Assembly: GCA_035535055.1 (NCBI GenBank)
Contig: DATLQT010000030.1
Coordinates: 1-38,399, forward strand
DNA: 38,399 nucleotides
Direction of reading: 5' to 3'
From: UBA6019 sp035535055
GTDB lineage: Bacteria; Chloroflexota; Dormibacteria; Dormibacterales; Dormibacteraceae
The notes below the pieces were generated by a model, which saw only the letters and a list, made by a program, of their open reading frames with translations, ran no database searches and was not told the DNA's origin. Positions 22,297 through 30,402 of the stretch are shown here, piece by piece (position 1 is the first letter of the stretch; the number at the start of each line of letters is the position of its first letter). The translations under genes were made by a program, and so were the position numbers.

Positions 22297-23184
22297 TCAG
22301 AAGCGCGACCTCGGACGCGGCTCGGTCGCCTGCCAGCGCTCGATCCAGGAGCCCTCGACCTCGTTCGAATGGGTGCCGTCGGCGAGCTCGTGGACGGCCC
22401 TTTCAACCCGGGCCGAGAACGCCCGCGAGGTCTCGCCCTCGCCCACCCGGAGTGGCTTGCCGATCTTGATCGTCGCTTTCGCCGGCAGGGGGAGGTCGCG
22501 GCCCTTGGGCATGATCCGGTGGGCGCCGCGGACGTGCATCGGGATCACGTCGACCCGGTTCTCGGTCGCGAGGTGGCCGATACCGGGGGTGAATGGCTGG
22601 AGAGCACCGTCGGCGGAGCGGGTGCCCTCGGGGAAGACGAGCAGATTCCAGCCCGACTTCAGCAGCTGGCCGGAGCGGTGAAGCACCTCTCGCGGGCTGC
22701 CGGTGCGGCTGAAGGGGAAGGTGTTGAGCCAGAGGCTGGTCAGAAAGCCGATCATCCGGCGGCCGTAGAAGTAGTCCTCCGCCGCCGCGACCACGGTTCG
22801 CTCGCGGACCCGGTCCCCGAGCGCGTAGAGAAGCAGCGGGGTGTCGGCGTGGCTCGTGTGGTTGGAGGCCAGGATCACCGGGCGGTCGAGCTCTTGAACC
22901 CACTCCTCGCCCTCCACGGTCGGATGCGCCATCGCCTCCGTGAAGGGGTTGAGAATCCCCTTTTGGAGCACCCAGCGGATGCTCCGGAAGGGCTCGGTAC
23001 GAGCCCACCCGAGGTCGGTCGGCCGGTCGGGCGCGGCGCGGGCCGCCTCCGGCCAGCCGGCGGGGCGAGGCGTGTCCCAGTGGAAGCCCCGGCGCAGCTT
23101 GCGGTAGTCGGCGACCATGCCGCCTGCGCCGGCGACCAGCGCCGACAAACCGACCCTGCCCGAGTACCAGGCCGGAACTGCCAC
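22297..23184 (-). CDS. PlsC-type lysophospholipid/glycerolipid acyltransferase
   Basis: The 295-residue membrane-associated acyltransferase carries the four blocks of the AGPAT family. NHTSHAD (His109-Asp114, HxxxxD) is catalytic; FPEGTRS (about 183-189) binds the glycerophosphate; an RRMIGF segment lies between them, and IPMHVRGAHRIMPKG follows. It would transfer an acyl group to a glycerolipid or similar hydroxyl. GTG at 23184 begins 5 nt after the LarA-like gene. As the last gene of the acyl-reductase operon it may acylate the product of the upstream enzymes. Confidence 0.88.
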   Translation of the reverse strand: MAVPAWYSGRVGLSALVAGAGGMVADYRKLRRGFHWDTPRPAGWPEAARAAPDRPTDLGWARTEPFRSIRWVLQKGILNPFTEAMAHPTVEGEEWVQELDRPVILASNHTSHADTPLLLYALGDRVRERTVVAAAEDYFYGRRMIGFLTSLWLNTFPFSRTGSPREVLHRSGQLLKSGWNLLVFPEGTRSADGALQPFTPGIGHLATENRVDVIPMHVRGAHRIMPKGRDLPLPAKATIKIGKPLRVGEGETSRAFSARVERAVHELADGTHSNEVEGSWIERWQATEPRPRSRF

Positions 23185-23189
23185 CTAGG

Positions 23190-24770
23190 TCAAACCTCGA
23201 CGTCCGCCAGAAAGAGCGGCGGCGTGCGCAGGTGGCTGATCGACGGGTAGCGGCCGACTGTCTGCTCGGCCATCTCGAGCGCGTCCTCGAGTGTGGTTGC
23301 GGCCTTGAACCCCAATCGGTGGACTGTCGACCGCTCGCCGCCGACCACGATCACGTCGCCCAGGTACTGCAGGGCGTGAGCCGCCCAGTACCAGGCGTAG
23401 AAGGGATGGACGCCGTGGTAGGCGTGCGAGTGCTGGTACATCTGGCGATACCAGGGGTCCTCGGCGAACCGCTTCTCGTAGCGCTTTTCGATCTCGTGCG
23501 AGTCGGTGGTGTCGGCGAGCACCTCGTCGAAGAAGTCGATGTAGCTCGGGTGGTGGACCGAGTGGAACTCGTAGCGGCAGGGGTGCTCCATGATCACCAC
23601 CCCGCCCTCGCGGACGACCGGCTGGTTGCGGTAGAGGTTGAAGAGGTAGCCGAGGCCGAGGCAGACCACCAGCACCGGGTTGAGAATCGAGTTCGGGTTA
23701 TAGGGCCCGAGGTAGGGCACGCCCATGGTGACGATGTCGGTCTGCCCCTCGACCGGCACCAGCAGCTGGGCCCTGACGGTGTCGAGCGTTTTCTCGTGGA
23801 CCTTGTCCACCTGGCCCGCGTTGACGCCGGTCAGCCCGTGGGGCGCCAGCATGGAGTGGAAGATCGAGCGTTTGATGTCCGGCGGCGCCAGGTCGGTCGC
23901 CTGCTTCATGGCGTAGAAGGTCGCCTGGTCGGAGGTCGTCCAGTCGGTCTCCCGCTTCTGGAGGAAGTTGGCGATGGCCGGGAAGGCGTGGTTGTTGACG
24001 CTGGTCTCGATGTGGAAGACGCGCACCGCGTCCTCGATCAGCTGGCCCTGCCGGATGCAGGAGTCGTGGAGCGCCGACTTCGGCGGGTCCATGTAGCTGT
24101 TGGAGTGCAGCAGCGTGTGGACTGTGTGGTGCTCTTTGATGCTCCGGTAGCAGCCGAGACCGGTTGACATCGACTTCTGGCCGCCGTCCATCGGGACCAG
24201 CGTCAGGTTGACGTAGACGACCAGGTCCGACTCCAGAGCCCGCTTGTTGAGCCAGGTCTCCTCCCCGTTGGCGGTCTTGCCGATCAGCACGTTGCCCTCG
24301 GGGTCCTCGGCGTCGTGGTTGTAGAGCCGGTCCGGCCAGAAGGTGGTGAAGACCCGGTCGCCGACCACGTGGCGGAGCTCGTCGGCGGTCATCTTGCGGT
24401 GGAGGCCGATCGCGCAGATGAGCTCGATGTCCTCGATCCCGGCGTGGGCCGCCATGTCGACGACCTCCTCGATCACCAGCTGGCGGACGTCGGGCGAGGC
24501 CATCGGGGGCAGCGGGAGGCTGATGTCGTCGAAGGCGATGGTCAGCTTCATGCCGGCCCTCAAAAGATCGGCGAGCGGGTCGTCGTCGATCGGATGGGCC
24601 AGTGCCCGCCGGATCGCCCGCTCGGGGTGGGCGATAGGCTCCATCGGGTCGGCCGGGTAGATGATCCGCGACCCGAGCGGCAGTCGCTCGAGTCGGAAGC
24701 CCTCGCCGAAGTGGAAGAGCGTCGGCGGGGTGTTTCGGTCAACCTCGACGACGGCGCCTGGTCTGGGCAT
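23190..24770 (-). CDS. LarA-like (DUF2088, lactate-racemase family) protein
   Basis: The 526-residue protein has the LarA N-terminal domain: IAFDDISLPLPP (about 79-89, where LarA has DxTRxxP), AIGLHRKMTADEL (His124, matching one catalytic His), and MDGGQKSMSTG (Lys199, matching the lysine that holds the nickel-pincer nucleotide), then KEHHTVH. Two differences stand out: Leu85 replaces the substrate-binding Arg, and the stretch before GGQK is shorter, with no obvious second catalytic His. It is ~100 residues longer than LarA. The ATG follows the dehydrogenase stop with no gap. LarA enzymes move hydride on alpha-hydroxy acids; the substrate here is unknown and possibly a lipid precursor. Confidence 0.8.
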   Translation of the reverse strand: MPRPGAVVEVDRNTPPTLFHFGEGFRLERLPLGSRIIYPADPMEPIAHPERAIRRALAHPIDDDPLADLLRAGMKLTIAFDDISLPLPPMASPDVRQLVIEEVVDMAAHAGIEDIELICAIGLHRKMTADELRHVVGDRVFTTFWPDRLYNHDAEDPEGNVLIGKTANGEETWLNKRALESDLVVYVNLTLVPMDGGQKSMSTGLGCYRSIKEHHTVHTLLHSNSYMDPPKSALHDSCIRQGQLIEDAVRVFHIETSVNNHAFPAIANFLQKRETDWTTSDQATFYAMKQATDLAPPDIKRSIFHSMLAPHGLTGVNAGQVDKVHEKTLDTVRAQLLVPVEGQTDIVTMGVPYLGPYNPNSILNPVLVVCLGLGYLFNLYRNQPVVREGGVVIMEHPCRYEFHSVHHPSYIDFFDEVLADTTDSHEIEKRYEKRFAEDPWYRQMYQHSHAYHGVHPFYAWYWAAHALQYLGDVIVVGGERSTVHRLGFKAATTLEDALEMAEQTVGRYPSISHLRTPPLFLADVEV

Positions 24771-25955
24771 TCAGTTGCCTCTCTGGTCGAAGGCGACGCG
24801 GATCGCGTTCATGCGGCCGGAGGCCATCGCGTACTCGATCGCCTCGCGGTAGTCGTCGAGCGCGAAGTAGGGTCCGGCCAGCCGCTCCAGCTTCAGCGAC
24901 GGGGCCAGCTCGAGGGCCATCTCGAAGGTTCGCCTGCCGTTCGCCTCCACGCCATAAGCGTATGCGCCGGTCACCTGCAGCTCCCGCTGCCAGATCGGCG
25001 CCCAGTCGACCTCCTCTTTGCCCGGCATGCCGACCAGGACGACCTTGCCGCCGCCCCGGGCGAGCCGCACCGAGTCGCCGAGGCTGGAGGCGCTGCCGGC
25101 GCACTCGAAGACGACGTCGGCGCCGCCCAGCAGCACCGGCCGCTTCTCGAGCAGGTTGTCCACGGTGTCGATCCGCCGGGCCTGGGTGGCGAAGCGGACG
25201 CGCTGGTAGACCTCGTCCGGCGTCACCACCTGGTCAGCGCCGAGGCTCTTGGCCAGCGCCGCCTGGTGCGGGTACTTGGCGACGCAGATGAGCTTGCGGG
25301 GCGGCGTCAGGTTCTTGATCGCCGCCACCGTCATCAGACCGAGGCAGCCGGCGCCCATCACCAGCACTGTGTCCTCCCGCTGGGCGCCGGTGCGGAGCGC
25401 GGCGTGGATCGCGCAGGCGAGCGGCTCGGTCAGCATCGCCGCCTCGTCACCCAGCGAGTCCGGGATCTCGTAGAGCTGCGAGGAGTGGGCGACCAGCAGC
25501 TCGCCCCAGCCGCCGCCGGTGTCGTGGCAGTAGCCGGTCTGCAGCCCGGTGTCGATGACGCCCTCGGTGGCGTTCTCGCAGAGCCCGATCCGGCCCTGCG
25601 CGCACATCCGGCAGGGCGGGTCGATGCCGCGCACCGCGCAGCCGAGGACCGGCTGGACCACCACCCGGGTGCCGTCGTCGAGGCGTCCGCTGAGCTCGTG
25701 GCCGGGGACGAAGGGGAAGCTCGTCAGGGGGTCCATGTAGAAGGAGGCGTGACCGGTGATGGCGGCTATATCTGAGCCGCAGATGCCGCTCACCTGCGGG
25801 TGCACGAACTGCCAGCCGGGTCCCGGCAGCCGCGGCGGCTCGATGTCCTCCAGGTGGAGCAGCGCCAGCGGGCTGGTGGCCACCGAAGGACGCCCACCGG
25901 CGGCCTTGACGAGGGCGTAGGCGGGGATGTTGCGGTCGAAGGTCAAGGCCAGCAT
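24771..25955 (-). CDS. Zinc-containing alcohol dehydrogenase (MDR family)
   Basis: The 394-residue protein has the full MDR layout. GICGSD (about residue 57) and GHELSG bind the catalytic zinc. CRMCAQGRIGLC supplies structural-zinc Cys residues. VMGAGCLGLMTVAAI is the NAD(P) Rossmann motif and ECAGSASSLGDSVRLARGGGKVVLVG the later cofactor segment. It interconverts an alcohol and an aldehyde or ketone. It lies 5 nt after the fatty acyl-CoA reductase/HAD gene and abuts the LarA-like gene (TGAATG), so it probably acts on an aldehyde, alcohol or hydroxy intermediate of that pathway. Confidence 0.9.
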   Translation of the reverse strand: MLALTFDRNIPAYALVKAAGGRPSVATSPLALLHLEDIEPPRLPGPGWQFVHPQVSGICGSDIAAITGHASFYMDPLTSFPFVPGHELSGRLDDGTRVVVQPVLGCAVRGIDPPCRMCAQGRIGLCENATEGVIDTGLQTGYCHDTGGGWGELLVAHSSQLYEIPDSLGDEAAMLTEPLACAIHAALRTGAQREDTVLVMGAGCLGLMTVAAIKNLTPPRKLICVAKYPHQAALAKSLGADQVVTPDEVYQRVRFATQARRIDTVDNLLEKRPVLLGGADVVFECAGSASSLGDSVRLARGGGKVVLVGMPGKEEVDWAPIWQRELQVTGAYAYGVEANGRRTFEMALELAPSLKLERLAGPYFALDDYREAIEYAMASGRMNAIRVAFDQRGN

Positions 25956-25960
25956 CTCAG

Positions 25961-28315
25961 TTACGCAAACTGCGATCGATATTCCTTCGATCGCGGATCG
26001 GGGACGGGGAGCTTCCAGTTGCCGGGCGGCATCGACCAGCGCTCGATCCGCCAGCCGCGCTGTCCGGCCACCGTGGACAGCCGCGCGTCGGGGTTGATGA
26101 CGACCGGGGTCCCGACCAGCTCCATCATCGGCAGGTCGCTCAGCGAGTCGGCGTAGGCGAAGCTTTCGGCGAGGTTTAGGTTGTGACGCGCCGCATACTC
26201 CTCGAGCAGTGTTCCGCGCGCTTCCCCGGCGGGCGGCGGTGCCTCCAGGTCCCCGGTCAGGACGCCGTCTTTGACCAGCAGGTGCGCGCAGTCGACCTCC
26301 ACCTCTAAAAGCTCCGCCAGGGGCTCCACGACCACGTCGAGGGCGCCGGTCAGCAGCAGCACCCGGTGGCCGGCGTTGCGGTGTTCGCGAATCCGGCGCA
26401 CGCCCTCGGGATAGAGGCGGCGCAGCGTCACCGCGTTCATGGCCTCCCTCCCGAGCTGGCGCATGTCCTCGTACTCGAGGCCCTCGTATTCACGGTAGAA
26501 GCTGCGCTGGAACTCGGCGCGTGAGCGGCGCTCCAGCTGCAGCCAGCGCGGCGCCTCCCGAACCAGGCCGGCCAGGAAGTCGGGCCACTGGCGGACCGGC
26601 TGCGCCTTGAGCCGCATCCAGACGAAGTACTCGATGACGTTGGTCTCCACCAGGGTGCCGTCGACGTCGAAGACGGCCAGCACGTCGGCACGTCCTGCGC
26701 GCTTGCGGATCGCCTGCAGCGCCAGGTCGCGCGACTCGGCGGGCGCGGTGCTGCCGGTCGGTTGCTTGCCCTTGCGGATTCCTGTCTCGGCGCGGGACAT
26801 CCGGATCACCGTCGGCAGGTGAACGTCCTGGAAGTAGTGGCTCCAGTCGTAGAGCGCGGGATCGAAGGGGAAGACCCCCTGCTCGCCCTTCGGCAGCCGG
26901 TCCCAGACCGACATCGTGTTCCGGGTGTCGTAGACGCAGTCGACCTCGGTGTAGACGCCGTATAGCTCGGACAGGTTCAGGCCGCGCTCGATCTTGCCGC
27001 GGGTCTCGTTGAGTTCGTCCGAGTAGCTCGCGATCCCCGTCATCGGGATCCGCTCGACCACCCATTGCATCGCCTCCACCACCCGGAGCGCGGCGCGCGC
27101 CTTCGACTCCAGCTCCTGCCGGGCCGGGAAGGTCCACTTCGGAGCGCCGATCGCCTGGCCGTAGCGGTCGCGCAGGGGATGCTTCTCGAAGTAGACCTCG
27201 CACTCCTCCTGCATCCGGCGGAGGCGCAGCGGGTTCCGGCTGCCGGAGGCCGAGTGGTAGATCCGGTACTCGCCCTTGGGCGGCGGCGCGGCGGCGACCG
27301 CCAGCACCGTGTTGACGACGTAGTCGGCGGGGATGATGTCGAGAACCGCGTCGGGCAGCCCGCTGAAGTCCTCGAGAACCCGGCGGCCGTAGGCGAGGAT
27401 GATCGGCTCCGCCATCCGGAAGCCCTCCAGCCATCCCGGGAACGGCTCGGCCAGCGCGCTCTCGATGATCGAAGGCCGGACGATCGAGAGCGGCAGGTTG
27501 CCGTGGAGCTCGACCACCGCGCGTTCTGCCATCGCCTTGGTGAAGGAGTAGATGTCGCTGAAGCCCATCGAGCGGGCGTGAACCCTGCCGCGTTCGACCA
27601 GCCGGTCCTTGACCCAGCGGTCGCGGAGCCTTTCCACCGTCCGGGCAACCGCCGGAGTGCCCGCCGGCCCCATCCGGGAGCGGGCCTGCTGGGTCAGCTT
27701 CTCGAGCACCTCGGGACTGCGCGACTCCTCCTCCACCACCGGCCGCAGGGTGCTCAGGATCTGCGCCTCGTGGCGCCAGTTGAGACCGGGGTCGAGCGGC
27801 AGCTCCTCGCGAACCAGGCCACGCAGCATGCCGCCGACGTAGGCGGTCGAGATGTGGACCAGGTGAGGGTCGGTGCCGCCCCTGGCCAGGGTGTCGACCA
27901 GCCGGGAGGCGCCTAAGAGGTTGGTCTGGGCACTGAGGTCGGCGGGGTTGTCAAACTCGACCGCGGCCGCCGAGGCGATGACGATGTCGGAGCCGAGGAC
28001 CTGCTCGCGGGTCGTCTCGGTGAGGCCGAGGCCCTCCCGTCCCAGGTCCAGCTCCACGACCGCCAGCTTGGCCTTGACCAGGGCGGCGAAGGCCTCCTCT
28101 CCGAGCTTCTCCCGGAGTGGTTTGAAGGCGGGGCTGGAGAGGACCTCCTTCTCCAACCGCTCGGCCGCCGAGCGGCGCTGGCTGGGGCGGATGGCGAGGT
28201 TGACGCGGCCGACGTCGGGCACCGACCGGAGCAGCTTCTCGACGATGGACTTGCCGAGGAAGCCAGTCGAGCCGGTGATGAGGATCGTTTTGCCCGCCAG
28301 CCCTTCCGCGATCAA
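25961..28315 (-). CDS. Fatty acyl-CoA reductase (male-sterility type) fused to a HAD-IB phosphatase
   Basis: The 784-residue fusion has an N-terminal extended SDR domain (TGSTGFLG at 15-21; YSFTK catalytic pair Tyr256/Lys260; VDxLA..HISTAYV), typical of NAD-binding-4/male-sterility acyl reductases, and a helical FAR-C-like region to about 520. The C-terminal HAD domain has VFDVDGTLVETN (nucleophile Asp550, Asp552), LLTGALD and YADSLSDLPMM. The reductase half turns acyl-CoA/ACP into aldehyde or alcohol; the HAD half could remove phosphate from a lipid or serine-type phosphate. The TTG start at 28315 has TAGAAT exactly 7 nt upstream. It is the first gene of the four-gene operon. Confidence 0.88.
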   Translation of the reverse strand: MIAEGLAGKTILITGSTGFLGKSIVEKLLRSVPDVGRVNLAIRPSQRRSAAERLEKEVLSSPAFKPLREKLGEEAFAALVKAKLAVVELDLGREGLGLTETTREQVLGSDIVIASAAAVEFDNPADLSAQTNLLGASRLVDTLARGGTDPHLVHISTAYVGGMLRGLVREELPLDPGLNWRHEAQILSTLRPVVEEESRSPEVLEKLTQQARSRMGPAGTPAVARTVERLRDRWVKDRLVERGRVHARSMGFSDIYSFTKAMAERAVVELHGNLPLSIVRPSIIESALAEPFPGWLEGFRMAEPIILAYGRRVLEDFSGLPDAVLDIIPADYVVNTVLAVAAAPPPKGEYRIYHSASGSRNPLRLRRMQEECEVYFEKHPLRDRYGQAIGAPKWTFPARQELESKARAALRVVEAMQWVVERIPMTGIASYSDELNETRGKIERGLNLSELYGVYTEVDCVYDTRNTMSVWDRLPKGEQGVFPFDPALYDWSHYFQDVHLPTVIRMSRAETGIRKGKQPTGSTAPAESRDLALQAIRKRAGRADVLAVFDVDGTLVETNVIEYFVWMRLKAQPVRQWPDFLAGLVREAPRWLQLERRSRAEFQRSFYREYEGLEYEDMRQLGREAMNAVTLRRLYPEGVRRIREHRNAGHRVLLLTGALDVVVEPLAELLEVEVDCAHLLVKDGVLTGDLEAPPPAGEARGTLLEEYAARHNLNLAESFAYADSLSDLPMMELVGTPVVINPDARLSTVAGQRGWRIERWSMPPGNWKLPVPDPRSKEYRSQFA

Positions 28316-28322
28316 GAAATCA

Positions 28323-28328
28323 ATTCTA
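28323..28328 (-). promoter_or_regulatory. -10 box of the acyl-reductase/LarA-like operon
   Basis: TAGAAT on the minus strand ends exactly 7 nt before the TTG start at 28315, predicting a leaderless transcript for the whole operon. No ribosome-binding site is present. Confidence 0.5.
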
Positions 28329-28388
28329 GGTTCAGGCCATCACGGGGCCGTCCGGATGCTCCGTGTAGCGTTGCCTTTGTAGGCTCCA

Positions 28389-29252
28389 ATGACCCAGAAG
28401 CTGCTCCTGACGCACACCGACCTCGACGGCGCCGGCTGCGCGGTGCTCTTCAGCGGCGCACGCCCGGGACAGGGTCGGGTCGAGCTGGTCGACAACGGCC
28501 GGATCGACGCCAGGGTGCTGGCCGCGCTGGAGTCGGAACGGGCGGTGGTGGTGACCGACCACGGGCTTTCCGAGGAGACTGCGAACAGGATCGACGATTA
28601 CATCGCCGGCGGCGGCCACTTCACGCTCCTCGACCATCACCGCTCCTCGAGCCACCTGGCGGCCCGCCGGTGGGCGACGATCGATGAAACCCGAAGCGCC
28701 ACCGGGCTGCTCTTCGACCATCTCGGCCGGCCGGCCCCCTTCGCCGACTTTGCCCGCCTGGTCGAGGACCACGACCTCTGGCGGCACTCGGACGAGCGCT
28801 CTGCGCGGCTGGCGGGCCTCCTCGGACTGCTGGGCCATGAGCGCTTCCAGTCCCGCTTCACGGCCGACCCTTCGGTCGACTTCCGCGAGGGCGAGCTGCT
28901 CTTGATGGAGCAGGAGGATGAGCGACGCGAAAAGTACCTGGCCAAGAAGGTCGAGCAGGCCTGGATCGTCGAGGGCGGCGGCAACCGGTGGGCGGTCTGC
29001 TACGCCGAGGAGTACCAGTCCGACCTCGCCGAGCGGCTCATGACGGCGCTCGACGCCGCCGGAACCGCGATCGTCAACCCGGCCAAGCGGACGGTCTCAC
29101 TCCGCGGCCGGGGAATTGACGTGTCGGCCATCGCCGAGCGATTCGGGGGCGGCGGCCACGCGCGAGCGGCGGCCTTCAGCTTCAAGGGCCAGGAGCTGGA
29201 GGCGCCCCTGGCCGCCTTCGAGGAGTCCCTCTCGAAGTTGCTGCTCGCCTAG
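28389..29252 (+). CDS. DHH/DHHA1-family phosphoesterase (NrnB/Nano-RNase-like)
   Basis: The 287-residue protein has the DHH-domain motifs HTDLDGAGCAV (residues 9-19), VVTDHG and LLDHHRSS (Mn2+ ligands). A DHHA1 domain ends with the RNA/nucleotide-binding GRGIDVSAIAERFGGGGHARAAAF. Such enzymes degrade short oligoribonucleotides, pAp or cyclic-dinucleotide products. The start ATG is 73 nt from the divergent acyl-reductase gene. The stop overlaps the stop of the convergent M23 peptidase by 4 nt. Confidence 0.88.
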   Translation: MTQKLLLTHTDLDGAGCAVLFSGARPGQGRVELVDNGRIDARVLAALESERAVVVTDHGLSEETANRIDDYIAGGGHFTLLDHHRSSSHLAARRWATIDETRSATGLLFDHLGRPAPFADFARLVEDHDLWRHSDERSARLAGLLGLLGHERFQSRFTADPSVDFREGELLLMEQEDERREKYLAKKVEQAWIVEGGGNRWAVCYAEEYQSDLAERLMTALDAAGTAIVNPAKRTVSLRGRGIDVSAIAERFGGGGHARAAAFSFKGQELEAPLAAFEESLSKLLLA

Positions 29253-30307
29253 CGGGGCGACGAGCCGGGGCCGGGGACGGTCAGCGCCGCAGTCGCGTTG
29301 GAGTCGGTCTCGCCGAGCGCGGTGCGAGCGCTGACCAAGAACCAGTAGCTGTGTCCGGGCTGGCCCTGGACCAAAGTCGAGGTCGCGGTGGAGGAGCTGA
29401 GGATGGGCGTGGCGGCGCCGTCGTCGGCGTACTCGCTGACGTCGTAGGACACTCCCGGCCCGGGGCTCGACCAGCTGACGGCGATCTGGCTCTCGTCGGG
29501 CCCGGTCGTGGTCGCCGCAGCGGTGACCGAGGGCAGGACGATCGCCGGAGGCCTGGCGGCGCCCCCGAGCCAGAGGTTGCCGGCGTCCTCCGGCCAGGGG
29601 TCGGGCCCCTTGCCCTCCCAGCCGAAAGGGTCGACTGGGACCCAGGTCGCGTGGCGGTAGACGCCGAAGTGCAGATGCTCGCCGGTGGCCGCGCCGGTCA
29701 CTCCCGAGATGCCGATCACCTGGCCCCGGCTGACCTGCTGGCCGGTCGACACGCCGAGCCGCCAGAGGTGGCCGTAATAGGTGTCGAAGCCGTTGCCGTG
29801 GTCGATCCTGATCGTCAGCCCCGAGCTGCAGGTGGAACAGCCCGGCACCGCCCAGTTCGAATAGGTCACGGTCCCGCCGGCAGCCGCCAGCACGGGCTCG
29901 TAGTAGAGCCCGAGGTCCCAGCCGTCGTGGCCGTCGTAATAGAGGTAGTCGGTCCCGCCCGAGGTCATCGCGTAACCGGTGCTGGCCTGGGGGTCGCGTC
30001 CGTTGCCGGCATAGGCGACGGTACCGTCGAATCGGCAGATGACCCCGTCGATCGAGTAGTTCGGGTTGCAGTGGTCGAAGTTGGAGGTGACGAAGTGGCA
30101 ATCGCCCACGCAGGGCAGGCTCAGGAAGCCTCCGCCCGAAGGTCCGTACTGGCCGCTGATCCCCGCCGCGGGCATCTGGGGCGGGTAGGGGGAGGCCGAG
30201 CGCGGCCGCACCGGGTCGGGCAGCGGCAGCGGCGAGGCTGCGACCGGGGAGGCGGTGACGATGGCGATGGCGATGACGAATGCCGCCACCAGGGCTCCCC
30301 TGATCAC
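29249..30307 (-). CDS. Secreted M23 metallopeptidase with C-terminal FN3-like domain
   Basis: The 352-residue protein starts with a Sec signal peptide (hydrophobic residues 5-22, cleavage near VAA-SP). The LytM/M23 domain holds zinc ligands His127 and Asp131 in HDGWDLG, and His211/His213 in HLHFG. It cuts peptidoglycan cross-bridges or activates amidases. Six cysteines lie around residues 66-160, including CVGDC and GCSTCSSG, suggesting disulfides and an exported location. The C-terminal ~90 residues (SQIAVSWSSPGPGVSYDVSEY...YWFLVSARTALGETDSN) form one fibronectin-III-like repeat. The start is GTG at 30307. Confidence 0.87.
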   Translation of the reverse strand: MIRGALVAAFVIAIAIVTASPVAASPLPLPDPVRPRSASPYPPQMPAAGISGQYGPSGGGFLSLPCVGDCHFVTSNFDHCNPNYSIDGVICRFDGTVAYAGNGRDPQASTGYAMTSGGTDYLYYDGHDGWDLGLYYEPVLAAAGGTVTYSNWAVPGCSTCSSGLTIRIDHGNGFDTYYGHLWRLGVSTGQQVSRGQVIGISGVTGAATGEHLHFGVYRHATWVPVDPFGWEGKGPDPWPEDAGNLWLGGAARPPAIVLPSVTAAATTTGPDESQIAVSWSSPGPGVSYDVSEYADDGAATPILSSSTATSTLVQGQPGHSYWFLVSARTALGETDSNATAALTVPGPGSSPR

Positions 30308-30387
30308 GGCCGTAGAACGTAATGAGGTCGGCGAACGATCCGACGACGATTCCGAGCACGGCCGGTAATCGATCGCCGACCACTGAC

Positions 30388-30393
30388 TACCAT
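30388..30393 (+). promoter_or_regulatory. -10 box of the MDR oxidoreductase-surE operon
   Basis: TACCAT lies 9 nt before the ATG at 30403 and there is no separate ribosome-binding site other than a short GAGGG, so the leader is very short. Confidence 0.4.
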
Positions 30394-30402
30394 TGAGGGC
30401 GG

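Noticed and set aside
21918..22406. A 162-residue version of IF-1 starting at 22406
   Set aside because: The added N-terminus would overlap the end of the acyltransferase gene and is Ser/Pro/Arg-rich shadow sequence; TTG at 22214 is enough to cover the conserved part.
24315..25775. A 486-codon open frame antisense to the LarA-like and alcohol dehydrogenase genes
   Set aside because: Both minus-strand genes have clear family motifs; the antisense product is low-complexity and has none.
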